A stretch of 64,000 bases of DNA from Sphingobacteriaceae bacterium (GTDB lineage Bacteria; Bacteroidota; Bacteroidia; B-17B0; Aurantibacillaceae). Under the pieces are notes generated by a model, which had not been told where the DNA came from, did no database searches, and saw only the letters and a program-made list of their open reading frames with translations. The stretch is from contig JADJXI010000005.1 in the NCBI GenBank assembly GCA_016715905.1, positions 1 through 64,000 on the forward strand, in the 5' to 3' direction. Shown piece after piece: positions 1 to 10,700 of this stretch; the stretch's first letter is position 1; every line of letters begins with the position of its first letter. The position numbers and the translations under genes were made by a program.

Positions 1-153
1 AAATTCAAACAAAAACAATTGGTGGATGAATTGGTGAATATGAATGCAATTGATTTTGCAGAACAGAAAAACATACTGGAAAAAAAATACGACGAGTGGA
101 AAGGTAATTTAGAACAGATTGATGACATAACTTTAATAGGTTTTAAAATATGA
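1..153 (+). CDS. C-terminal end of a SpoIIE-type phosphatase (partial)
   Basis: Frame 1 is open from the first base to the TGA at 151-153, giving the last 50 residues of a protein that enters from the left. Its ending (EWKGNLEQIDDITLIGFKI) is almost the same as the ending of the next gene (EKWKGNLEQLDDVTLFGFEV), so it is the C-terminus of a PP2C/SpoIIE-like serine phosphatase and a tandem paralog of its neighbour. The stop overlaps the next start codon by 4 bases (ATGA), which suggests translational coupling. The N-terminal architecture lies outside the window; a TPR/transmembrane arrangement like that of the neighbour is inferred only. Confidence 0.85.
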   Translation, partial: KFKQKQLVDELVNMNAIDFAEQKNILEKKYDEWKGNLEQIDDITLIGFKI

Positions 154-2138
154 ATTTTAAAATTGCCTTAAGTATTGTTTGTTGCATTTTGTTTTTGGCT
201 ACTGTAAAAGCTCAAAACAAAAAAATAGACAGTTTATTGTCGGTAATCCACACCATGCATGATACCGACAAAGTAATCACTTTTGTCAATATTTCCCGGT
301 TTTATGAGTCCAATGATCCAACAACTGCATTAAAATTTGCCGATAGTTGTTTTAAGTATGGAAAAAAATTAAGTGATAAGTGGATGGCTTCAGCCTATAG
401 TTCTAAAGGCAGTTGTTTGTGTACTATTGGTAAATATGACGAATCCATAGATTTACATTTGAGTGCCATGCGAATTTTGGAAACTACCGGCAATGCAAGG
501 CAGCTAGCCAATTGTTATAACAATTTGGCCAATGCTTATATGGGTTTGGGTGATGACGAAAAAGCAACTGAATTCTTTTTTAAAACTTATGATATTTCTA
601 AAACCAATTCGGCATTGGAAGATATGTTGGCGGTGGCTTCTTTCGGAATTGGGAATATGTTGGGAAAGAAAGGGGAATACAAAAAGGCGATAGAAAAATA
701 TAAATTATGCAGGAGTTATTTTAAAAAGATAAATAATGTAGCCTATGAAGCCTTGGCTTTAAGTATGATGGGAGAAAGCTTTAAACTTGATTCTAATTTG
801 GTAGAGGCAGAAAAATGTTTTGTGATGGTGGATGCCATGTCGCGTAGTGTAAATGATGAATATGGTTTAGCTTTAAATTTGATTAATTTGGGGGATATAG
901 AAATAGGTAAAAAAAATTATAAAAAGGCCGCACAATATTATGAAGAGTCGTACGCAATAAATCTTAAACGTAAGGCATTAGATAATATCAGAGGTGCTGC
1001 ACAAAAGCTAAGTGATTTGTATGAAAAGCAAGGACTGTATAAAGAGGCTTTGGACTATCATAAAATTTACATGCAGTATAAAGATTCTGTGATTAATACA
1101 GAAAGAAATAAAGCCATAGCCGAATCCGAATCCAAATACGAATCAGAAAAAAAAGAACAGCAATTGCAATTGCAAAACGCTGAAATAGAAAAATCACATT
1201 TAAAGGTTACCCAACGAAATAATTTGCTCGTTGTTTTTGCTATCGCATCTATGATTTTTGTTGTTCTTTTATTTTTTGTTTTCAGATCTTATAAGGAAAA
1301 GAAAAAAGCAAACGATTTACTCACCAATAAAAACAAAGAGATTGAACAAAAGAACCATTTGATTGAAGAGAAGAATAAGGATATTACCGATAGTATAAAT
1401 TATTCTAAACACATTCAGCGTGCCATTTTACCGGCTGATAAATACATTAAATTTCATTTAAAAAACTCTTTTGTTCTTTTTAAACCTAAGGACATTGTGA
1501 GTGGAGATTTTTATTTGGTGGATGAAGTAGTGGGTTTAATTTATGTGGCCGTGGTGGATTGTACGGGTCATGGTGTTCCCGGTGCCATGTTAAGTGTGTT
1601 TGCTAATTCCACAATTAAAAACACCATTGCAAGCAATAGTTTTAGAGATAATCCGGCTGCTATTTTAAGTGATTTATGTTTTCAGTTTAAAAGCAATTTA
1701 ATTTCCGATAACTCCAGTGTTTCTATAAATGATGGCGTTGATATGGCTATGTGTGTAATAGATAAAGCCAATCAAAAAATTTATTTTGCCGGCGCCCGAA
1801 ATGGATTAATATCGATAAGCAAAAACGAAGTAAGAGAATATAAAGCAGATCGTTGGGGTATTAGCGGTACTAACACCGCACAGCAATTATTTTTCACCAA
1901 TCATGAAATCAGTTACAATACCGGCGATAAGTTTTATTTAACAACGGATGGTTATTATGATCAGTTCGGTGGCGCTAACGGTAAAAAATTAAAGTTTAAA
2001 ACGCTGCTCGAAATTTTAAAAAGCACATCTACGCAATCTTTGCAGGAACAAGCCTTAAATCTCGAATTGGAATTTGAGAAATGGAAAGGTAATTTAGAGC
2101 AATTGGATGATGTAACATTATTTGGATTTGAAGTTTGA
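150..2138 (+). CDS. TPR-repeat sensor with SpoIIE (PP2C-like) phosphatase domain
   Basis: A 662-residue membrane protein. A signal peptide (about 1-22) precedes TPR-like helical repeats (about 40-315), a coiled coil, one transmembrane segment (about 358-379), a second coiled coil (381-412) and a C-terminal SpoIIE phosphatase domain (about 440-660). The phosphatase signatures are visible: KPKDIVSGDFY, CTGHGVPGAM at 471-480 and the late GDKFYLTTDG. The expected topology is a periplasmic TPR sensor and a cytoplasmic Mg/Mn-dependent serine phosphatase, which in this family usually acts on anti-sigma antagonists; the target is unknown here. It overlaps the upstream paralog by 4 bases (ATGA) and the downstream nucleotidyltransferase by 4 bases (TTGA), so it belongs to the same operon. 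Confidence 0.9.
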   Translation: MNFKIALSIVCCILFLATVKAQNKKIDSLLSVIHTMHDTDKVITFVNISRFYESNDPTTALKFADSCFKYGKKLSDKWMASAYSSKGSCLCTIGKYDESIDLHLSAMRILETTGNARQLANCYNNLANAYMGLGDDEKATEFFFKTYDISKTNSALEDMLAVASFGIGNMLGKKGEYKKAIEKYKLCRSYFKKINNVAYEALALSMMGESFKLDSNLVEAEKCFVMVDAMSRSVNDEYGLALNLINLGDIEIGKKNYKKAAQYYEESYAINLKRKALDNIRGAAQKLSDLYEKQGLYKEALDYHKIYMQYKDSVINTERNKAIAESESKYESEKKEQQLQLQNAEIEKSHLKVTQRNNLLVVFAIASMIFVVLLFFVFRSYKEKKKANDLLTNKNKEIEQKNHLIEEKNKDITDSINYSKHIQRAILPADKYIKFHLKNSFVLFKPKDIVSGDFYLVDEVVGLIYVAVVDCTGHGVPGAMLSVFANSTIKNTIASNSFRDNPAAILSDLCFQFKSNLISDNSSVSINDGVDMAMCVIDKANQKIYFAGARNGLISISKNEVREYKADRWGISGTNTAQQLFFTNHEISYNTGDKFYLTTDGYYDQFGGANGKKLKFKTLLEILKSTSTQSLQEQALNLELEFEKWKGNLEQLDDVTLFGFEV

Positions 2139-2845
2139 TAAATGAAGCAATAATATTAGCAGGTGGTTTTGGTACGCGATTAAAAAATGTAGTGTCCGAT
2201 GTTCCTAAGCCCATGGCTCCAGTAAATGGTCAGCCTTTTTTGGTTTATCTCGTTAATTATCTTAAACATTATGGGGTTAATAAAATTGTTTTTTCTACCG
2301 GTTACTTAGGCGAAGTTATTGAGCAATATTTCGGTAAAGAATTTAATAATATTAGTATTGAGTATTCTCTCGAAAACTCCCCCTTAGGTACAGGAGGAGG
2401 TATTCGCCTGGCGATGAATAAAATTACCGGCGAACAATGTTGGGTATTAAACGGCGATTCTTTTTTTGATGTGGATTTGAAAAAGATGTATCAACTTCAT
2501 GAAAATTCAAAAGTTGAAATGAGTATTGCGCTTAGAAAAGTGCCAAATGCTTCCAGATATGGTTGTGTTGAAGTGGATAGCGTAAATAATATTACAGTTT
2601 TCAATGAAAAAAGTGCCGTGACCGCTGCCGGTTTAATTAATGGAGGGGTATATTTATTAAATAAAAAGTATTTCCTCACAAATACAATACCTGATACTAA
2701 TTTTTCTATTGAAAGAGATTGTTTTCCCGAATCGGTAAAACAAAAACAAATTAGCGGATTTGAGTTTAACGGTTTTTTCATAGATATTGGCATTCCGGAA
2801 GATTATAACAAAGCACAAAATGACTTTAAGAAATTTAAATATTGA
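2135..2845 (+). CDS. Sugar-phosphate nucleotidyltransferase, D-glycero-D-manno-heptose 1-phosphate guanylyltransferase type
   Basis: A 236-residue nucleotidyltransferase. The N-terminus has the nucleotide-binding signature LAGGFGTRL (residues 8-16) with PKPM at 25-28. NSPLGTGGG (about 81-89) and the metal-binding NGDSFFDVD (106-114) follow. Length and motifs fit the HddC/WcbM-like group that activates heptose 1-phosphate with GTP; a hexose-1-phosphate transferase is the alternative. The start is TTG at 2135, overlapping the preceding TGA as TTGA, and no better start lies near. The next gene is a GmhB-like phosphatase, the preceding step of the GDP-heptose pathway, which supports the assignment and a role in surface glycan synthesis. 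Confidence 0.82.
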   Translation: MINEAIILAGGFGTRLKNVVSDVPKPMAPVNGQPFLVYLVNYLKHYGVNKIVFSTGYLGEVIEQYFGKEFNNISIEYSLENSPLGTGGGIRLAMNKITGEQCWVLNGDSFFDVDLKKMYQLHENSKVEMSIALRKVPNASRYGCVEVDSVNNITVFNEKSAVTAAGLINGGVYLLNKKYFLTNTIPDTNFSIERDCFPESVKQKQISGFEFNGFFIDIGIPEDYNKAQNDFKKFKY

Positions 2846-3365
2846 TAAAAGCTGGACGCTCTTTTTAGATCGAGATGGAGTTATTAATAAAAAACTCGAC
2901 AATGATTATGTTAAACATTGGATAGAGTTTGAGTTTTTAACCGGAAGCTTAGAGGCACTTAAAAATTTAAATTCCTTTTTTCAGATTATTGTGGTGGTAA
3001 CCAATCAACAAGGCATTGGTAAAGGATTGTATAGAGAAGAAGATTTGGAAATCATTCATAAAAATATGATTTATGAAATTAATTATATGGGCGGAAGAAT
3101 TGATAAAGTGTATCATTCGCCCTATTTAAATGAATTAAATCACCCTACCAGAAAACCTTCCACTGGTATGGGATTGGCGGCACAAAAAGATTTTCCGCAG
3201 ATCGATTTTAGTAAAAGTATTATAGTTGGGGATAGCATAACGGATATGCAATTCGGTAAAAATTTGGGTATGAAAACTGTTTTTATTTCAGATGCCGAAA
3301 GTAAAAATGAGTTCATTGATTTTCATTTCCCTTCCTTATTAGCATTTAGCCAAGCCATCATTTGA
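2820..3365 (+). CDS. HAD-IIIA phosphatase, GmhB-like (heptose 1,7-bisphosphate phosphatase candidate)
   Basis: A HAD-superfamily phosphatase of 181 residues. It has the nucleophile motif LDRDGVIN (DRDG at 17-20), motif II in VVTNQQG (61-63), the conserved lysine in RKPSTGM (112) and motif IV VGDSITDMQ (137-). ATG 2820 is preferred because the longer frame from 2787 adds residues that do not match the family N-terminus; it overlaps the upstream gene by 26 bases. The usual zinc-binding Cys/His cluster of GmhB and HisB before RKP is absent: the loop reads HSPYLNELNHPTRKP with no cysteine. It is likely the phosphatase partner of the upstream nucleotidyltransferase, but the substrate is inferred. 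Confidence 0.8.
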   Translation: MTLRNLNIDKSWTLFLDRDGVINKKLDNDYVKHWIEFEFLTGSLEALKNLNSFFQIIVVVTNQQGIGKGLYREEDLEIIHKNMIYEINYMGGRIDKVYHSPYLNELNHPTRKPSTGMGLAAQKDFPQIDFSKSIIVGDSITDMQFGKNLGMKTVFISDAESKNEFIDFHFPSLLAFSQAII

Positions 3366-4123
3366 AAATTTCTATCATAACCATTTGCTTTAATGCTGCT
3401 GAAACGATTGAGAAAACAATCCTATCTGTAATTAATCAAAATTATAAACAACTTGAATATATTATAATTGATGGTGGCTCAACGGATAGTACAATGGACA
3501 TTGTAAATAAACACAAATCTAAAATTCAAAAAATAATTTCAGAAAAGGATAAAGGTTTGTATGATGCATTAAATAAGGGATTGAATTTAGCAAGCGGCGA
3601 TGTTATTGCTTTTTTGCATGCCGATGATGTGTATGCGAATAATGAGGTACTTGAAAAATACGCCAATGTTTTTTCAGTTACCCATGCTGATGCTGTTTAT
3701 GCTGATTTAGTATATATATCGCAGGAAAAACCTGATAAAATTGTGAGAAAATGGATAAGTGGAAAATATAAACCCGGCGCATTTATGAATGGTTGGATGC
3801 CTCCTCATCCAACACTTTTTATCCGAAAAAGAGTATTTGAGAAATACGGAAATTTTAATAGCAGTTTTACTTCTTCGGGCGATTATGAATTGATGTTGAG
3901 GTTCATTCATAAATTCAAAATCAATTTAGCCTATTTAAACGAATTAACGGTGAGCATGCGGGTTGGCGGAAAAAGTAATAAGAGTTTAAAAAACAGATTG
4001 ATAGCGAATAAAGAAGATAGACTCGCCTGGAGAATAAATGATTTAAAACCCAGGCCTTACACTAGATATCTGAAACCTTTCAGAAAATTGCTCCAATTTC
4101 GCAAATCCAACATGTCAAAATAG
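3362..4123 (+). CDS. Family 2 glycosyltransferase
   Basis: A 253-residue GT2 (GT-A fold) enzyme. The N-terminus MKISIITICFNAAETIEKTI is the usual first beta strand and helix of the family. IIDGGSTDST is the nucleotide-sugar-binding turn, EKDKGLYDALNKG is typical of the WcaA/WfgS-like subgroup, and HADD is the metal-binding DxD equivalent. There is no transmembrane segment, so it should act at the inner face of the cytoplasmic membrane. It starts with TTG 3362, overlapping the upstream TGA as TTGA, and is the last gene of the glycan operon. The acceptor and donor cannot be told from sequence. Confidence 0.88.
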   Translation: MKISIITICFNAAETIEKTILSVINQNYKQLEYIIIDGGSTDSTMDIVNKHKSKIQKIISEKDKGLYDALNKGLNLASGDVIAFLHADDVYANNEVLEKYANVFSVTHADAVYADLVYISQEKPDKIVRKWISGKYKPGAFMNGWMPPHPTLFIRKRVFEKYGNFNSSFTSSGDYELMLRFIHKFKINLAYLNELTVSMRVGGKSNKSLKNRLIANKEDRLAWRINDLKPRPYTRYLKPFRKLLQFRKSNMSK

Positions 4124-4172
4124 TATATTTATTCTTTGCTTTTCATATCCAAAAGACAGATTTTAAGCCATT

Positions 4173-4180
4173 TATCTTTG
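4173..4180 (+). promoter_or_regulatory. Candidate -7 box (TATCTTTG) for the 4287-10934 adhesin operon
   Basis: TATCTTTG matches the Bacteroidota -7 consensus TAnnTTTG exactly. It lies about 105 bases before the start at 4287. No TTTG sits at the proper distance upstream, so the call rests on one box only. Confidence 0.35.
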
Positions 4181-4286
4181 TTCATAACCTGTTAATTGAG
4201 GGAATTAACCGCTTAACCGAGTAAATAGGGCTAATCAGGTAGCAATAAAGGTTTGAAGATTGGTCATTTATTACGAAATTCAGAGG

Positions 4287-4751
4287 ATGAATAAGAATAC
4301 AACTTTTCGACTTTTTTGGCTTTCATTCATTTTTTGCTTAGCTATTGACCCGACAAATTTTATAATCGGACAAAACAATCAATTACCAAGTAATTTGGTT
4401 ATTGGTAATTGGCAAAATGCCATACTCCGCGCCGACGGCTTAACCGAAATTGATGGGGTGGAAGCATTCTGTCAACTAACTGTGTGTAATCAACAAGAGT
4501 TTATCATTATAAAATTTATTAATAAAAATAATTATGCGGTTAACGTAGAATGGAAAGATGCTGTATTTCATAATGGAAATTGGTATTACGCTTCAAATCC
4601 AAATAATAAAACTTTAAATATTCCTGCCAATTCTACGGCAGAAGGTTCTTGTCAAGGTGCTCTGAATTTGAAATTATCGAAAAATTCAATTCAGGATGTG
4701 CCACAAACATTCGAGTATTTCACAGTTTCAGGATTAAAAATTATTCAATAG
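4287..4751 (+). CDS. Small secreted protein of unknown function
   Basis: A 154-residue protein I do not recognise. ATG 4287 is chosen because it places an N-terminal hydrophobic segment (FRLFWLSFIFCLAI) next to the start, consistent with a signal peptide; the frame can be extended to TTG 4260. The mature part has one pair of cysteines (FCQLTVCN) and a third near the end, alternating polar strands and no catalytic motif, which suggests a small beta-sandwich. It ends 12 bases before the giant adhesin gene, so the two are probably co-transcribed and the protein may be exported with the adhesin or act as its partner; this is inference. Confidence 0.65.
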   Translation: MNKNTTFRLFWLSFIFCLAIDPTNFIIGQNNQLPSNLVIGNWQNAILRADGLTEIDGVEAFCQLTVCNQQEFIIIKFINKNNYAVNVEWKDAVFHNGNWYYASNPNNKTLNIPANSTAEGSCQGALNLKLSKNSIQDVPQTFEYFTVSGLKIIQ

Positions 4752-4763
4752 AAAAAATTTAAA

Positions 4764-7700
4764 ATGAAAATTAATTATTTGCACAACGCAAAAGTATCTT
4801 TCGGTAGCAAATTTGTAGCGATTTTATTTTTGCTTTTCACTTTTCAATTAAAATCACAAGTAGTTATTACTAATACTGTTACTTGGACTACAGGTTGGTG
4901 TAATATTTGCGGCCCTCAAACCGGAAATTATGCTTGTGCACAAGGTTCCGGTTCTGGAAATTGGAACAATGGAATTAGAACATTTGCCACTGCAATTCCT
5001 CCGGGAAATGTGGTTACAGGCGTTTGTGTTACTGTGAATAAAGTGGATTGCGGTCTTACCAATCTTTGTGTGAACATCAATGGTGTATTGATCGGATGTC
5101 AAAACGTACCTCCCGGAACCAATTGTAGTTGCGGTGCTTGCTGGCCAATGACTTTTTGCCAAGCATTTCCTTGTCCAACCGGTCTCCCTAATTTTAATTT
5201 AAACGGAAATAATCAAATTCAATTAGTGAATACCGGTAACCTTTGTGTGAACAATGCAGTTATCACTTTAACATACATGACTTGTTGCCCAACGCCAACT
5301 ATTTTAGCAACTGCCAATCCGGCATCAGTTTGTCCGGGTAAAAGTAGTACGCTAACCGCTAGTGGTGCCGGAATTGGTGGAACATACACATGGCAACCTG
5401 GTGGATTAGTTGGTCAAAACGTAGTGGTTACTCCCGGCGCTACTACAATTTATACAGTAACAGGTACAACCAGTTTAAATTGCTCTAGTACTCGCACTGT
5501 TCAGGTTACAGTAAATCCTTTACCTGTATTAACACCTAATAGTAATAGTCCAATTTGTGCCGGTAAAACCTTAAGTCTCACAACCAATGCCATGAGTTCA
5601 TATACCTGGTCGGGACCAGGCGGTTGGTCTTCTAACTTACAGAACCCAACACGTAATCCTGTCGTCGCAGGAGCATATACTCTTATTGCTACTTCAGCTC
5701 TTGGCTGTACCAATACAGCCATTGTAAATGTAATTGTCACACCTAACCCTACACCAACAGCAACCAATAACGGTCCGCTGTGTCCCGGTGCATTTTTGCT
5801 ATTAACAGGCGGTGGTGGTGGTACCTATAATTGGACCGGGCCTAATGGATATACAAGTCCCGGACAATCTCCGTTTATAGCCAATGCTCAGCCTTCGGTA
5901 GCGGGAGTATATTCCTTGATGGTTACCGTTAATGGTTGTACTAATGTTACAACTACCTCGGTGGTAATTAATCCTGCTCCTACCCCTATAGCCAATAGTA
6001 ATAGCCCTGTTTGTTTAAATAAGCCATTAAATTTAATAGGCCTTGGCGGGGTTACTTACACATGGACAGGACCAAACGGATATACCTCTACCCAACAAAA
6101 TCCGGTAATTGCCTCGGCGCAATTCAGTAATGCCGGGGTATATACCTTAGCGGTAACTAATGGAAGCGGATGCGTAGGGACCACCACAATTAATGTTATT
6201 GTAAATCCATTACCCACACCAATTGTAAACAACCCGTTGGTTTGTTTAGGTCAACCCATTAATTTAACCGCAAGCGGAGGAACGGCATATGCCTGGAGCG
6301 GACCGTTAGGATATAATTCAAATGTACAGAACCCGGTAATTCCAAACGCTCAGTTAAATATGAGTGGTGGATATTCTGTAGTTGTAACCAGCGCGGCAGG
6401 TTGTACTGCTCAAGCGGTTGCCAACGTAACGGTCATCACCTTACCACAACCAACACTTACTACAAATTCTCCGGTTTGTCAGGGAGGTGTTTTAAACTTA
6501 ATTGGAAGTGGAGGAACAACTTATACTTGGACCGGACCTAATGGATTTGCGAGCAACTTGCAAACACCATTCATTGCCAATGTTCCATTAGCAGCAAGTG
6601 GTATTTATTCTTTAATGGTAACGGTAGGAACCTGTACCAACATAGTAACAGCTTCAGTAACGATAAATCCATTACCAACGCCAACGGCGCAGTCTAATAG
6701 TCCTGTATGTTTAAATCAACCCATTAATTTAACAGGCAGCGGAGGAACGACGTATACTTGGACAGGTCCCGGAGGATATTTGAGTAACCAACAAAATCCG
6801 GTAATTGCTTCGGCACAGTTTAGTAATGCGGGCACTTATACATTAACAGTAACCAATGCTAATAACTGTGTAAACAATACCACGGTAAATGTGATCGTAA
6901 ATCCATTACCTGTACCCATTGTAAACAACCCATTAGTTTGCTTAAATCAACCTATTAACTTAACGGCAAGCGGGGGCACAGCTTATGCCTGGAGCGGACC
7001 GTTAGGATATACATCCAATCAACAAAACCCAACCATATTAAACGCACAGTTAAACATGAGCGGGGGATATTCGGTAATTGTAACCAGCGCGCAAGGTTGT
7101 ACCGCTCAAGCGGTAGCCAACGTAACAGTCATTACTTTACCGCAACCGATTATCCAAAGCAGCAGTCCGAATTGTGTGGGATCTACCTTAACCTTTACCG
7201 GAAGCGGTGGAGCTACCTACAACTGGAGTGGACCAAATGGTTTTGCCAGCGCCTTACAAAATCCTAGCATTCCTAACGTGCAGTTAAATGCAAATGGCAT
7301 ATACACTTTAATAGTAACTGCAGGAACTTGTTCAAATGTAACAACAGCCTCAGTAATGATAAATCCATTACCAACACCTACAGCACAGTCAAATAGTCCG
7401 GTATGTGTGTTGCAGTCGATCAACTTAACAGGCAGTGGAGGAACGACTTATACTTGGAGTGGTCCGGGAGGATATACTTCTAACCAACAAAACCCGGTGA
7501 TTGCAGTAGCACAAGGCTCTAATGCAGGTGTGTATACGTTAACGGTAACCAATGCAAATGGATGTGTTAATTTTACAACAACAAACGTTGTAGTGAATCC
7601 ACTTCCGGTTCCGGTGGTGAGTAACTTAACGGTATGCTTAAATCAACCTATTAACTTAACGGCCAGCGGGGGCACGGCCTATGCCTGGAGCGGACCGTTA

Positions 7701-10700
7701 GGGTATACATCCAATCAACAAAATCCAACCATATTAAATGCGCAATTGAACATGAGTGGAGGTTATACAATGGTAGCAACTAGCGCACAAGGCTGTACAG
7801 CCTCGGCGGTAGCCCAGGTAACAGTATTACCATTACCACAGGCTACTATAACCAGTAACAGTCCGGTATGTTTTGGATCTACCTTATCCTTCACAGGAAG
7901 TGGAGGAGCTACGTACAACTGGAGTGGACCAAATGGATTTGCCAGTTTATTACAAAACCCAAGCATACCTAATGTGCCTCTAGCGGCAAGCGGAATTTAT
8001 TCATTAATTGTATCAGTGGGAACTTGTACGAATGCCACTACGGCATCGGTAACAGTAAATGCCTTACCAACACCAACGGCTCAATCTAATAGTCCGGTGT
8101 GTTTATTACAGCCAATTAATTTTACGGGACTTGGCGGAGTAACTTACACTTGGAGTGGACCTGGTTTAAACACCATTCAACAGAATCCGACCATTGCAGT
8201 AGCACAAAACACCAATGCAGGTAATTATACTTTAACTGTAACAGATGCCAACGGCTGTGTGAATAATGTAGTGACCAATGTGGTAATAAATCCATTACCT
8301 GTGATTGTGGTTAATAACCCAACAACCTGCGTAAACACAAACATTAACTTGACATCAAGTGGCGGAGTGGGTTATTCCTGGAGTGGGCCTTTAGGCTTTA
8401 CATCCATACTTCAAAACCCGAGTATTCCTTTAGCACAGGTAAATATGTCAGGAGCATATACGGTAACAGTTACCACGGTAAATGGTTGTACGGCCCAATC
8501 GGTTGCAAACGTATCAGTTATTGCCTTGCCTCAACCAACGGCAAATAGCAACGGGCCAAAGTGCGTTGGGCAGAACTTACAATTATTGGGCAGCGGTGGA
8601 ATGACATTTAGCTGGGTAGGACCAAACGGTTTTTTCAGTGCAACTCAAAATCCTGTAATTACTAATGTACAATTAGCAGCCGGGGGAGTTTATACTTTAG
8701 TTTCTACTGCCAATACTTGTACAAATTCTACTACGGTAAATGTGGTTATCAATCCATTGCCAACACCAAATATCATCAGCAACAGTCCGGTATGTTTGAA
8801 TCAGCCATTAACTTTGAGTGGTAGTGGTGGAACAACTTACACTTGGACAGGTCCAGCAGGATATTTAGACATTACCCAAAACCCAACCATAGCCGTAGTT
8901 CAGAACAATAATGCCGGTACATATACCCTAACCGTTACAGATAATAATAATTGTACTAATACAATAACCAGTGTAGTGGTTGTAAATCCATTACCTGCAG
9001 TATCCGCCAATGGAGCGGCGGCCTGTTTAAGTACACCAATTAATTTAACTTCGTTTGGAGCGGCGCTTTATAGCTGGAGTGGTCCAAGTGGATTTACTTC
9101 TAACCAGCAAAACCCGGTGATTCCAATTGCTAACATGTCTCACAGCGGTCAGTACACGGTTATAGGCACCAGCGCCCAAGGTTGTACGGCACAGGCGGTG
9201 GCCAATGTAACAGTAATTGCATTACCGGTTGCCAGTATCAGCGCAGCGGACCCTTGTATTGGAGGAAATTTGATATTGATAGGTAACGGAGGAACAAGCT
9301 ATAACTGGACGGGACCAAATGGCTTCACCAGTTCGTTCTCAAATCCAGTGATCAATAATGTTACTTTAGCAGAAAGCGGAATTTACAATCTAACGGTTAC
9401 TGTTGGTCCTTGCAGCGGCTCAACCAGTCATTCTGTTACGGTACATCCGTTACCTATACCGATATTAACCAGCAACAGTCCGATTTGTTTAAAGGAGATG
9501 ATTACCATGTCAGGTTCGGCGGGGAATGCATACACCTGGTCGGGACCTAACAATTACAACGGTTCAGGCACTACCATTAACTTATTAAATGCATCATTCT
9601 CGCATGTGGGAACCTATACCGCAACGGCTACCGATATATTTGGATGTGTGAATACAGAAACCATATCCATTGCGGTAAATCCGTTACCTGTTGTTGGTAC
9701 TAAAGGTTCAACGCTTTGCGCAACAAAAACAGTTTCATTAGAAGTAGGAGGAGGATTAACTTATAATTGGAGTGGACCATTAGGATTTAGTTCTACCAGT
9801 TCAAGCATACAAATCCCAAATGCAACACCGGATATGAGCGGAACGTATACTGTTATTGTAACGGATGGCAACAGTTGTAACAATACGGGAGTAGCCCATG
9901 TGAGTGTGATGCCCTCACCGGCCATTGATGTTACGGCAACTTCACCAATTTGTGCCAACCACACCATTCAGTTAACGGCCTTTGCTCCAACGGGGAACAC
10001 TTACTTCTGGAGTGGGCCAAATGGCTTTTTAACCACGCAGCAAAATCCAAAAGTGATAGATGTAAATCAGGCAGCCGGAGGAACGTATACCGTTCAGGTA
10101 ACTGATCCTATAGGTTGTGTTGGATTTACAGTGATACAAGTGGAAGTAAAACGTGCACCGCAAATTAATATCGCTAGCGATAAGCTCAATGGTTGTGTTC
10201 CTTTGTGTGTAAATATTACACCAAGTAATGCAGGAGATTTAAGTAATATTATCTGGGAGTTCGGAGATGGCAGTGTGGCTAACGGCATGAGTGCGTCAAC
10301 CTGTTACAATAAAGCGGGTAATTACTTTGTTAAAGCAACCTACACAAATAAAACAGGATGTAAGAATGTAAGTGATTTAGCTATACAAGCCTATCCAATA
10401 CCGGTAGCTGACTTTAATTATGCGCCTACCAAGCCAACAGTGAATGAACTTATCGATTTCAGAGATGCCAGTTCAGAGGCTAACGTGGTGCAGTGGACCT
10501 GGAACTTCTCGCATCAATATGCCAAGCCGGCCTTTAGTTCGCAAGTAGGTGTGATTTATGAAAATCCGGGAGCCTATGCTGTAGCATTAATGGTAGTGAG
10601 TGATCATGGGTGTAAAGACACCATTGTAAAACAAATTGTAGTAGAAGAAGATTTTGCCATCTATGTGCCAGATGCCTTTACACCTAACGGAGATGGAGTG

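Noticed and set aside
2787..2819. Extended N-terminus of the GmhB-like protein
   Set aside because: The extra residues lie in the upstream gene out of frame and do not match the HAD family start; ATG 2820 fits better.
5973..10151. CRISPR-like array of regularly spaced repeats
   Set aside because: The repeats are coding, vary as protein repeats do, have a period of about 230 or 696 bases, and keep one open frame for 2056 codons.
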